In this document: positions 7,680 through 14,350 of the stretch, piece by piece
How the letters are laid out: each line of letters begins with the position of its first letter
Numbering within the stretch: position 1 is the first letter of the stretch
NCBI GenBank assembly: GCA_035256645.1
Contig: DATEXU010000247.1
Coordinates: 1 to 15,986, forward strand
DNA from: G026625185 sp035256645
GTDB taxonomy: Bacteria; Desulfobacterota; WTBG01; JAGOGO01
DNA: 15,986 nt
Direction of reading: 5' to 3'
Notes under the pieces: generated by a model
Databases searched by the model: none
What the model was told of the DNA's origin: nothing
Seen by the model: the letters and a program-made list of their open reading frames with translations, nothing else
Made by a program: the position numbers and the translations under genes

Positions 7680-9518
7680 TTAGTTCGGAGAAGCGGGTGA
7701 CTCCTCCTGGGAAGGATTTAAAATAGTATGATTTTCTGGAGTTAAAATTCGGTCAACTTCCTCTCCATCCAATGATTCTTTCTCCAAAAGAGTTTTTGCC
7801 AATATATGGAGCAGCTCAAGATTCTTTCTTAGCAGCTCCTGAGCCCTCATATGACTCCCTTCAACAATTTTTCTTATCGCATGATCTATCTTTAAAGCCG
7901 TGTCCTCACTATAATCCCGGTGTTGGGCGATTTCTCGACCCAAAAAAATTTGTTCTTCCTTTTTTCCAAAAGTTAAAGGCCCTAAATCATCACTCATGCC
8001 CCATTCACAAACCATTTTTCGCGCTATTTCGGTTGCTCGCTCTAAATCATTTCCGGCGCCCGTGGTTAAATCCTTAAGCACTAATTCCTCAGCGCCCCTC
8101 CCGCCTAAAAGAACGGTAATGCTGTCTATAAGGTATTGTTTAGGATAGGTATGCCGTTCATCAATCGGAAGTTGCTGGGTTAAACCCAAAGCGTGTCCGC
8201 GAGGAATAATGGTAACTTTATGGATAGGATCCGTACCAGGAATAAGTTTAGCCACTAAAGTATGTCCTGCTTCATGATAAGCAGTAATCTTTTTTTCTTC
8301 AGGAGAAATGACCATACTTCTTCGTTCAACCCCCATCAAAACCTTGTCTTTGGCATGTTCAAAATCTTCTTTAACAACACTTGTTCTTCCTTTTCGGGCA
8401 GCTAACAGTGCAGCCTCATTCACTAAATTAGCCAAATCAGCGCCACATAGTCCCGGAGTTCCTCGCGCAACGATTCCCAAATTAACATCATCAGCAAGCG
8501 GAGTCTTTTTAGTATGAACCTCGAGTATTTTTTCTCGGCCCTTGATATCCGGTATGGGTACTACCACTTGACGGTCAAAACGTCCCGGTCTTACTAAAGC
8601 GGGGTCTAAAACATCCGGTCGGTTAGTTGCTGAAATTATGATAACTCCTTCGCTTGATTCAAAACCATCCATTTCTACTAAGAGTTGATTTAAAGTCTGC
8701 TCCCTTTCGTCATGCCCGCCCCCCAAACCAGCGCCTCGATGACGTCCCACTGCGTCTATTTCATCAATAAAAATAAGACAGGGAGCATGTTTTTTACCCT
8801 GGAGAAATAAGTCGCGGACCCTCGAAGCACCAACGCCGACAAACATTTCCACAAAATCAGAACCACTAATGCTGAAAAAAGGAACATCAGCTTCCCCGGC
8901 GATTGCCCGGGCGAGAAGTGTTTTCCCGGTTCCCGGAGCGCCGATAAGAAGGACACCTTTTGGAATTCTTCCTCCTAAGGTCGTAAATTTCTTTGGATTT
9001 TTTAAAAACTCAATTATTTCTTCAAGTTCTTGTTTAGCTTCCTCAATCCCGGCAACATCTTTGAACGTTACCTTTGGTTCTTGAGAATCAGAAAGCAACC
9101 GGGCCTTGCTTTTTCCAAAAGACATTGCCTTCCCGCCCGACTGAACCTGGCGAATAAAAAAGATCCATAAAGCAATAAAAAGGATTGTGGGGAGCAAGAG
9201 AGAGAAAAAAATATTTGTCCACGGGGTAGCATCTTCTGGTTCAGCGTTTATTTTAACACCCTTTTCACGCATTGTTTTTATAAGGTCAGGATCATCAGGA
9301 GTATAGGTTTTAAAATTTTCTCCATTCGTGCACGATCCCTGAATGTTCTTCCCTTTTATCGTAATTTCAGTTACTTTCCCCTGCTCTACAAATGTTATAA
9401 ATTGAGAATAGTTAATTTTCTGAATTGTCTTTTGGGGCTGATTATAAATATGGTAGATAACAATCAGGATTAAACTAAACGTTAGCCACAAAATTAAATT
9501 TTTATAAATCGATCTCAA
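7680..9518 (-). CDS. ftsH: ATP-dependent membrane zinc metalloprotease FtsH
   Basis: AAA+ protease anchored in the inner membrane that degrades misfolded membrane proteins and selected regulators as a hexamer. Membrane segments lie at about 8-25 and 103-124, with a short periplasmic domain between them. The AAA module shows Walker A GAPGTGKT (193-200), the pore motif MFVG (225-228), Walker B LIFIDEID (248-255) and arginine fingers in RPGRFDR (310-316). The peptidase has HEAGH (415-419) and a likely third zinc ligand Asp491. The 612-residue length is normal, with a hydrophilic tail. The start codon is TTG: AGGAGG stands 7 bases before it, and the next upstream ATG is out of frame and closes after seven codons. 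It follows tilS by 121 bases. Confidence 0.97.
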   Translation of the reverse strand: MRSIYKNLILWLTFSLILIVIYHIYNQPQKTIQKINYSQFITFVEQGKVTEITIKGKNIQGSCTNGENFKTYTPDDPDLIKTMREKGVKINAEPEDATPWTNIFFSLLLPTILFIALWIFFIRQVQSGGKAMSFGKSKARLLSDSQEPKVTFKDVAGIEEAKQELEEIIEFLKNPKKFTTLGGRIPKGVLLIGAPGTGKTLLARAIAGEADVPFFSISGSDFVEMFVGVGASRVRDLFLQGKKHAPCLIFIDEIDAVGRHRGAGLGGGHDEREQTLNQLLVEMDGFESSEGVIIISATNRPDVLDPALVRPGRFDRQVVVPIPDIKGREKILEVHTKKTPLADDVNLGIVARGTPGLCGADLANLVNEAALLAARKGRTSVVKEDFEHAKDKVLMGVERRSMVISPEEKKITAYHEAGHTLVAKLIPGTDPIHKVTIIPRGHALGLTQQLPIDERHTYPKQYLIDSITVLLGGRGAEELVLKDLTTGAGNDLERATEIARKMVCEWGMSDDLGPLTFGKKEEQIFLGREIAQHRDYSEDTALKIDHAIRKIVEGSHMRAQELLRKNLELLHILAKTLLEKESLDGEEVDRILTPENHTILNPSQEESPASPN

Positions 9519-9564
9519 TGCTCATCCTCCTGATTAAAGCCTTTTAGAATAAACAAATAAGGAC

Positions 9565-9598
9565 ATATAAATTCCTATAATATATAAATTCCTATAAT
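9565..9598. repeat. Perfect 17-bp tandem repeat upstream of ftsH
   Basis: The unit ATATAAATTCCTATAAT occurs twice with no gap (9565-9581 and 9582-9598). It lies 47-80 bases before the ftsH start in the 121-base tilS-ftsH gap, which is otherwise very AT-rich and without a gene. It could be a duplicated regulator site or promoter region, or simple replication slippage. I cannot assign a clear -35/-10 pair here. Confidence 0.85.
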
Positions 9599-9639
9599 TA
9601 TTTACCACAAACAACGTTACCGAACAAATAAAATATCTT

Positions 9640-11022
9640 TTAAATAATAACCATTTTAACTACTTTTTTGGTTGATTGAGTAATCTTAACCTTTTCATCA
9701 ATCCTGAGTCCGGCTATCCAAGCGATTTGATCTCCGAAAATCACAAGGGGAACTTGCTTCCGTTCTATTCGGGGGATTTTGAGATCAATAAAAAAATCCT
9801 TTATTTTTTTAGAGCCTTGTGTCCCCAAGGGCTGAAAGCGGTCACCTCTTCTCCAATTTCTGACGATAAGGGGGAATTTTATTTTTTCAAAATCAATAAG
9901 AGCAATATTTTTCTCCGTCAACAATGAATTGCTCTGGTCCCAGTCTACCACAGTGATTGTGATCTTCCGCTCAATTTCTGGGATGGTGATTATCTCGGGC
10001 AATGTATTAGCCTCATAATAAAAAGATGTCGTTTCCTTTAAAGCCCGCGCAAACCTCAAACAATCATACTCCTTATAAACCTCAATTCCATAAGGAAGAG
10101 AAATTTGTGAATGCGGTAGGGGGCTCTCCATGAGCTTTAATATCCTTTCAACATGGTCAAAGTTTACCCTCCGAAGTGATCCCTGGATTGTTTTATGAGC
10201 GTATCTGATTATGCGGCGCTTTAAAGAAACCCGTAGTTCTTTTAGTTTATTAACATCAAGTAATACTTCATTTTTATTGTTTTTAATACTGATTTCATTT
10301 AACTTATCTATTGTTAATCTTTCCAATAAAATATCATCATCTCTAAAAATCTCGGTAGTTTTGATTAGTTTTTTAACAAGATGGGGATCAAACTCCTTCA
10401 GAAGTTTAGGGATTAAAATCCGTCGAACCCGATTTCTGAGAAAGTTGCCTGATTTATTTGTTGAGTCTTCTTTCCAGGGAATACACTTTTCTTTTAGAAA
10501 ACCCATAATTTCCTCCCGCTCAGTTTCAATGAGCGGCCGAATGATCAAATTATCCCGTACCGGAGGTATGCCACCCAGCCCTTTAGTACCCGTCCCCCGG
10601 AAAAGCCAAAGGAAGAAGGTCTCTGCCTGATCAGTGGCAGTATGGCCGAGAGCGATTTTCTGAGCATTTAACTTTGAAGCTTTCCTCTGAAAAAAGTCAT
10701 ACCGTTTTTTTCGGGCTATTTCCTCTAAATTGCCTTTAGTTTTCAAAAGCGAACCATCGTCATTTTCCACTAATAAAGGAACCCCTATTCGTTCTGCCTG
10801 CCATTTAACAAACTCAGCCTCCTGATCCGATTCTTTCCCTCTGAGCTTGTGATTATAATGAGAAGCCCAAAGAGAAAGCTGATAGTCATCTTGTAGTTGA
10901 TGCAAGGCAAACAACAGCGCCATTGAATCAGGTCCACCGGAAACCCCCACGATCACCGTGTCTCCGATCGCAAGCATTTTGTAACGTTCAATGGTTTTTT
11001 GGATCCGCTTTAAAAATTTCAT
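9640..11022 (-). CDS. tilS: tRNA(Ile)-lysidine synthase
   Basis: Adds lysine to C34 of the CAU-anticodon isoleucine tRNA, changing its reading from AUG to AUA; essential in most bacteria. The N-terminal ATP pyrophosphatase domain carries the PP-loop SGGPDS near residues 28-33 from the chosen start. ASHYNHKLRGKESDQEAEF and GHTATDQAETFFLWLFRGTG follow, both TilS signatures. The C-terminal domain, with NWRRGDRFQPLGTQGSKKIK, is present, so this is the long form (460 residues). I start at the ATG at 11022 (MKFLKRIQ). The open frame extends back to a TTG at 11052, but that codon sits in the loop of a hairpin and adds a non-conserved MERVYLCVKK. A weak GAAGAAG precedes the ATG. Confidence 0.94.
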   Translation of the reverse strand: MKFLKRIQKTIERYKMLAIGDTVIVGVSGGPDSMALLFALHQLQDDYQLSLWASHYNHKLRGKESDQEAEFVKWQAERIGVPLLVENDDGSLLKTKGNLEEIARKKRYDFFQRKASKLNAQKIALGHTATDQAETFFLWLFRGTGTKGLGGIPPVRDNLIIRPLIETEREEIMGFLKEKCIPWKEDSTNKSGNFLRNRVRRILIPKLLKEFDPHLVKKLIKTTEIFRDDDILLERLTIDKLNEISIKNNKNEVLLDVNKLKELRVSLKRRIIRYAHKTIQGSLRRVNFDHVERILKLMESPLPHSQISLPYGIEVYKEYDCLRFARALKETTSFYYEANTLPEIITIPEIERKITITVVDWDQSNSLLTEKNIALIDFEKIKFPLIVRNWRRGDRFQPLGTQGSKKIKDFFIDLKIPRIERKQVPLVIFGDQIAWIAGLRIDEKVKITQSTKKVVKMVII

Positions 11023-11039
11023 CTTCTTCACACACAAAT

Positions 11040-11068
11040 AAACCCTTTCCAATAGGTAGAAAGGGTTT
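11040..11068 (-). terminator. Hairpin between tRNA-Met and tilS (terminator or attenuator)
   Basis: Perfect 10-bp arms AAACCCTTTC and GAAAGGGTTT flank a 9-base loop. On the minus strand it begins 28 bases after the tRNA-Met 3' end, and its closing arm runs into TTTATTT, an imperfect T-tract. It ends 17 bases before the chosen tilS ATG. The likely role is to end the tRNA transcript, with read-through feeding the tilS operon. It could instead control tilS translation. Confidence 0.55.
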
Positions 11069-11096
11069 TATCAAATAACACATTTCGATTATTAAG

Positions 11097-11170
11097 TGGC
11101 GGTGCAGGGATTTGAACCCCGGACACTGCGGATATGAGCCGCATGCTCTAACCAACTGAGCTACACCGCC
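11097..11170 (-). tRNA. tRNA-Met (CAT), elongator type
   Basis: The reverse complement folds as a 74-base cloverleaf: a GGCGGTG/CACCGCC acceptor stem, D-arm GTAGCTCAGTTGGTTAGAGCA, anticodon loop CTCATAT closed by TGCGG/CCGCA, and T-loop GGTTCAAATCC. The discriminator base is A and CCA is not encoded. The seven-pair acceptor stem and the D-arm resemble elongator tRNA-Met. It is not an initiator type, since position 1 is G paired with C. A CAT tRNA modified by the neighbouring tilS product (tRNA-Ile2) is the alternative and is less likely on overall similarity. Confidence 0.9.
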
Positions 11171-11204
11171 TTCTTAAACTGGTTTTTATTTTGGTTAAAT
11201 TTTT

Positions 11205-11232
11205 ATTATAGCTTGTTTTTTTTATTATTCAA
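11205..11232 (-). promoter_or_regulatory. Candidate sigma70-type promoter for tRNA-Met
   Basis: On the minus strand TTGAAT (11232-11227) and TATAAT (11210-11205) are 16 bases apart. The TATAAT lies 34 bases before the mature tRNA 5' end, which would leave a leader of roughly 27 bases. The surroundings are very AT-rich, so a chance match is possible. Confidence 0.5.
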
Positions 11233-11383
11233 TTTTTTTTCTTAAAAACATCTTCCCTGCTGCTGTTCAGAAAAAAATTTCTTTTTGCGCATTGAAAAAA
11301 AATGAAAAATTCTTCTCGACAGGCCTTATGCGGTTGAACAAGCGGGGAATGTTGCGGAGAAGTAATTTGCCACCATTAAAAAA
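11233..11383. other. Gap between the two tRNA genes
   Basis: With the promoter just described, this fills the 213 bases between the tRNAs. A run of T follows the tRNA-Gln 3' end directly on the minus strand. A loose CTTCTC ... GAGAAG inverted pair spans 11312-11362. I see no reading frame and no recognisable RNA. Confidence 0.4.
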
Positions 11384-11454
11384 CTGGGGAACCAGGATTC
11401 GAACCTGGGTAATCAGATCCAGAGTCTGATGTCCTGCCGCTGGACGATTCCCCA
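11384..11454 (-). tRNA. tRNA-Gln (CTG)
   Basis: The reverse complement gives a 71-base cloverleaf with acceptor TGGGGAA/TTCCCCA including the U1-A72 pair typical of glutamine tRNAs. The D-arm region is GTCCAGCGGCAGGAC, the anticodon loop CTCTGGA is closed by ATCAGA/TCTGAT, and the T-arm is CCAGGTTCGAATCCTGG. The discriminator is G and CCA is not encoded. The CTG anticodon reads CAG. Confidence 0.94.
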
Positions 11455-11466
11455 GAAACGATTAAC

Positions 11467-11496
11467 ATTATATAAGCAACCATCATCAAGAGTCAA
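11467..11496 (-). promoter_or_regulatory. Promoter of tRNA-Gln
   Basis: On the minus strand TTGACT (11496-11491) and a consensus TATAAT (11472-11467) are 18 bases apart. The -10 ends 12 bases before the mature tRNA 5' end, which is a typical tRNA promoter distance. Confidence 0.75.
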
Positions 11497-11509
11497 CGTG
11501 GATATTCTC

Positions 11510-11538
11510 TTGACGAAAATAATATCTAATTGTAAATT
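11510..11538 (+). promoter_or_regulatory. Promoter of the HDAC-family gene
   Basis: TTGACG (11510-11515) and TAAATT (11533-11538) are 17 bases apart, placing transcription start near 11545, about 58 bases before the ATG of the deacetylase gene. The -35 sits inside CTCTTGAC (11507-11514), which recurs inverted as GTCAAGAG at 11563-11570, so a regulator could bind across the start site. Confidence 0.55.
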
Positions 11539-11602
11539 AACTACTAATTTTTCCCATATTTTGTCAAGAGGAAATAAAATCCTCAACGAATCAGGAGTAG
11601 CC

Positions 11603-12661
11603 ATGTCAAAAACGGGTATCGTGAGAGATGATTTTTACAAAAAACATATAAATATTCTTCCCGTATACGGATATTCGCATCCTGAATGTCCGGAACGACT
11701 TGAAGTAATCTATGAAATGTTAGATCAGCCGGAAATGAATGGCTTTTTTAAAAAAATTTTCCCTCGGGAGGCTACCGAAGAGGAAATTACTGCGGTCCAC
11801 ACTTCCTCTTACTACCGAACCGTGTCAGAAACTGCTCTTCGGAGCGCTATAACCCCTTTGGATGCTGATACTTCCGCTGGTCCTGATTCTTTCCGGGCGG
11901 CAAAATTAGCTGCGGGTGGTTTTTTATCTTTATTGGAGATCATTCAGGATGGATTGCTTGGAAATGGTTTTGCCCTGGTTCGTCCTCCGGGCCACCATGC
12001 TGAAGCGAACCGGGCGATGGGATTTTGTATTTTTAACAATGTTGCTATTGGCGCACGATATTTAATCAAGAGATTCAACTTAAATAAGGTCTTAATTGTG
12101 GATTGGGACCTGCACCATGGCAATGGCACTCAACATTCTTTTTATGAAAATTCCCAGGTGCTTTATTTCTCGGCTCATCAGTACCCCTTTTATCCGGGAA
12201 CAGGCAATTTCGATGACGTAGGTGAAAAAAAAGGCAAAGGCTTTACCATTAATGTGCCTCTCCAACCCGGAGCAGGAGACGAAGAATATAGTACGATTTT
12301 TAGAGAAATCCTGATACCTATTGCGCGTGAGTTTTCTCCGGATTTTATCCTGGTATCAGCGGGGTTTGACATTCATTTTGATGACCCCTTGGGAGGAATG
12401 CGAGTAACCCCAGAAGGCTTTGCCTCTATGACTCGATTGTTAATGGATTGCGCTCAACAAACCTGCAATAATAAACTGGCCATGGTTTTAGAAGGAGGAT
12501 ATGGCTTAAAGGGGCTTAGTGATTCCGTCCGAGCGGTGCTTTTAGAACTTTCCGGCAAAACTCAATCAAAGATAGTTCCTTCAAAAAGCTCTGGAGAAAT
12601 CGATTCGGTTATCAACCGGGTAAAAAAAGTTCAGCAGGAATTTTGGCGATGTTTTTCATAA
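11603..12661 (+). CDS. Histone-deacetylase-family (AcuC-like) zinc deacetylase
   Basis: Cytoplasmic arginase-fold, zinc-dependent amide hydrolase. Bacterial relatives remove acetyl groups from acetyl-CoA synthetase (AcuC), acetylpolyamines or other acetamides; the substrate cannot be read from this sequence. The 352 residues show RPPGHHAE (127-134) with the catalytic His pair, WDLHHGNGTQ (168-177) giving zinc ligands Asp169 and His171, SAGFDIHFDDPLGG (252-265) with the third ligand Asp256, and LEGGY with Tyr300. All key residues are present. I start at 11603 (AGGAG, spacing 5). The frame stays open back to 11429, but that would run into the tRNA-Gln gene. It is transcribed alone and divergently from the tRNAs. 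No acetyl-CoA synthetase or acetyltransferase gene is nearby to define a partner. Confidence 0.93.
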   Translation: MSKTGIVRDDFYKKHINILPVYGYSHPECPERLEVIYEMLDQPEMNGFFKKIFPREATEEEITAVHTSSYYRTVSETALRSAITPLDADTSAGPDSFRAAKLAAGGFLSLLEIIQDGLLGNGFALVRPPGHHAEANRAMGFCIFNNVAIGARYLIKRFNLNKVLIVDWDLHHGNGTQHSFYENSQVLYFSAHQYPFYPGTGNFDDVGEKKGKGFTINVPLQPGAGDEEYSTIFREILIPIAREFSPDFILVSAGFDIHFDDPLGGMRVTPEGFASMTRLLMDCAQQTCNNKLAMVLEGGYGLKGLSDSVRAVLLELSGKTQSKIVPSKSSGEIDSVINRVKKVQQEFWRCFS

Positions 12662-12700
12662 TGTTTTTCTTTTTATCCAGAAACATAAATTTGATGAAGC

Positions 12701-12777
12701 CGTAAAAAGTCGGAGATGTCACCCTGAGCCTGTCGAAGGGTCAGCATGACAAAACCAGCGAATTTTGACTTTTTACG
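12701..12777. repeat. 77-bp nested palindromic element (MITE-like) upstream of the aminotransferase
   Basis: Perfect 11-bp terminal inverted repeats, CGTAAAAAGTC (12701-12711) and GACTTTTTACG (12767-12777), enclose an inner imperfect palindrome from TGTCACCCTGA (12717-12727) to TCAGCATGACA (12741-12751), within which ACCCT and AGGGT pair again. No reading frame lies inside. The inner ends recur exactly in the element after the aminotransferase gene. The element may also act as a transcription barrier after the deacetylase gene, which has no other obvious terminator. Confidence 0.75.
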
Positions 12778-12822
12778 AACTTATCAAAAATTAATTTAAC
12801 ATTTTTTTATAAGGATCTTTTC

Positions 12823-13995
12823 ATGGAAGAGTTCCCCCGAATCAAACGCTTGCCTCCTTATGTTTTGGGAGTGGTCAATGAATTAAAACATCAGGCTCGC
12901 AAACGTGGTGATGATATCATTGATTTGGGGATGGGTAATCCTGATCTTCCCACCCCACCTCACATTGTCGAAAAAATGAATAAAGCAGCTGCCAATCCGC
13001 GTAACCATCGTTATTCATTATCGCGGGGTATTTTTAAGCTCAGGCTTGCTATCTGTGATTGGTATAAACGAAGATTTAATGTTGAGTTGGACCCTGATAG
13101 AGAATCCGTGGTAACCATTGGGAGTAAGGAGGGCTTATCCCATCTTATATTGTCCATGGTGACTCCAGGAACCACGGTGCTGGTTCCGAATCCCACCTAC
13201 CCTATTCATGCTTATTCGGTTATTATTGCGGGGGGCGATATAATTAACCTTCCCATGAGAAGTCCGGAGGGATTTTTCGATGAATTGGTTGAGGCCACGA
13301 AAAGGTCTTGGCCTAAGCCTAAAATCCTTATCCTTTCTTTTCCCCACAATCCAACGACGATGGTGGTTGATAGGGAGTTTTTTAAAAAGGTGGTGAATTT
13401 TTCACAGGAAAACAACCTGATCGTTATCCATGACTTCGCGTATGCGGATTTGGTTTTTGACGGCTACGAAGCTCCCAGCTTTTTACAAGTAAAAGGCGCC
13501 CGTGAGGTTGGGGTTGAACTTTTTACCCTTTCAAAAAGTTACAATATGCCGGGATGGAGAGTAGGATTCGTGGTCGGCAATGAAAAGATCATTAGCGCTT
13601 TGGCAAGATTGAAAAGCTATTTTGATTATGGAATTTTTCAACCGATTCAAATCGCTTCTATTATTGCTCTCAATGGCAGTCCAAGACATGTAAAGGAGAT
13701 TGTATCTACGTATCAAAAAAGAAGAGATCAGCTCGTCAATGGTTTAAACCGGGCAGGTTGGGAATTGGAAAAACCGAAGGCGACCATGTTTGTTTGGGCG
13801 CAGATTCCTGAACAGTTTCGTAAAATGGGTTCTTTAGAGTTTTCCAAGCTTCTTTTAGATAAAGCTAAGGTAGCAGTGGCTCCGGGAATCGGATTTGGAG
13901 AATATGGAGATGAATATGTAAGATTTGCGTTGGTCGAAAATGAACACCGAATAAACCAAGCGGTTCGTGGCATCCGGAATGTGCTGAGAAGTTAA
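12823..13995 (+). CDS. PLP-dependent class I/II aminotransferase, AlaC/DapL-like
   Basis: Fold-type I aminotransferase of the aspartate aminotransferase superfamily, transferring an amino group between an amino acid and a 2-oxo acid in the cytoplasm. In 390 residues it has DLGMGNPDLPTP (34-45), the PLP-binding HNP with Asn176, Asp204 and Tyr207 in HDFAYADL, the Schiff-base Lys238 in SKSYNMPGWRVGF, and the carboxylate-binding Arg367. It resembles the group annotated as alanine transaminase AlaC or LL-diaminopimelate aminotransferase. Its place just before hom is common in Deltaproteobacteria and suggests a role in alanine, aspartate-family or branched-chain metabolism. I cannot decide the substrate, so no symbol is given. 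An AAGGA ribosome site precedes the ATG. It is bracketed by two palindromic elements, so it is probably transcribed apart from hom. Confidence 0.93.
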   Translation: MEEFPRIKRLPPYVLGVVNELKHQARKRGDDIIDLGMGNPDLPTPPHIVEKMNKAAANPRNHRYSLSRGIFKLRLAICDWYKRRFNVELDPDRESVVTIGSKEGLSHLILSMVTPGTTVLVPNPTYPIHAYSVIIAGGDIINLPMRSPEGFFDELVEATKRSWPKPKILILSFPHNPTTMVVDREFFKKVVNFSQENNLIVIHDFAYADLVFDGYEAPSFLQVKGAREVGVELFTLSKSYNMPGWRVGFVVGNEKIISALARLKSYFDYGIFQPIQIASIIALNGSPRHVKEIVSTYQKRRDQLVNGLNRAGWELEKPKATMFVWAQIPEQFRKMGSLEFSKLLLDKAKVAVAPGIGFGEYGDEYVRFALVENEHRINQAVRGIRNVLRS

Positions 13996-14032
13996 TCTGT
14001 ACACAACGTTATAAACCACAACATAACGCGGC

Positions 14033-14187
14033 ATTCCCGCGAAGAGACTGGGTCATAATTCATTTTTTGTCACCCTGAACTCGTTTCAGGGTCGCATAAT
14101 TTATTGATTTTATTAGATGCTGAAACAAGTTCAGCATGACATTTTGCCTTGATATGCTCATTGTGACACAGTCTCGAAAGCGGGAAT
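14033..14187. repeat. 155-bp nested palindromic element (MITE-like) upstream of hom
   Basis: Outer inverted repeats are ATTCCCGC (14033-14040) with GCGGGAAT (14180-14187), and GAGACTGGGTCA (14044-14055) with TGACACAGTCTC (14164-14175, 11 of 12). Inside is a core bounded by TGTCACCCTGA (14068-14078) and TCAGCATGACA (14131-14141). Each half of the core is itself a hairpin: ACCCTGAA / TTCAGGGT (14072-14079, 14085-14092) and ATGCTGAA / TTCAGCAT (14117-14124, 14130-14137). There is no reading frame. The pattern fits a non-autonomous mobile repeat, or one palindromic unit inserted into another. Confidence 0.75.
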
Positions 14188-14223
14188 CCAGAAAAATACT
14201 GGATTCCGGGTCAGGCCCGGAAT
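14183..14223. repeat. Overlapping hairpin pair next to the palindromic element
   Basis: GGAATCCAG (14183-14191) pairs with CTGGATTCC (14199-14207) around a 7-base loop, and ATTCCGGG (14203-14210) pairs with CCCGGAAT (14216-14223) around 5 bases. The two stems share bases 14203-14207 and so are mutually exclusive in RNA. Similar GAATCCAG/CCCGGAATGAC repeats are familiar intergenic repeats in many proteobacterial genomes. Confidence 0.7.
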
Positions 14224-14350
14224 GACAATCTGCATAAAACTTATGTCATTGTGTATAAAACCATTGTTGTCGTGAGTACCAGAGTAAAGCGCTCGTACGT
14301 TACGCAACAAAGTTTCATTTTATTGTCATAAAGTGGTCACAATAAGTCCT

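Larger units (their letters stand above)
13996..14332. other. 337-base gap filled by palindromic repeats
   Basis: No gene is present. From about 14033 to 14223 the gap consists of the two repeat units listed separately. The remaining ~110 bases before hom are unstructured and hold no promoter I can assign firmly. Confidence 0.6.

Noticed and set aside
10211..10630. 139-codon plus-strand open frame
   Set aside because: Antisense to the middle of tilS; serine/arginine-rich composition typical of a shadow frame.
11023..11052. 10-codon N-terminal extension of tilS from a TTG
   Set aside because: The codon sits in the loop of a perfect hairpin and the added residues are not conserved.
11312..11362. 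Possible small RNA with a CTTCTC/GAGAAG stem between the tRNAs
   Set aside because: Only six pairs around a long unstructured loop and no promoter; more likely trailing sequence.
11429..11602. 58-codon N-terminal extension of the deacetylase frame
   Set aside because: It would begin inside the tRNA-Gln gene and cover the promoter; the ATG at 11603 has a good ribosome site and matches the family start.
12701..14223. CRISPR array or phage attachment sites
   Set aside because: The repeats are palindromic and occur as single units without regular spacers, and no cas or integrase genes are present.
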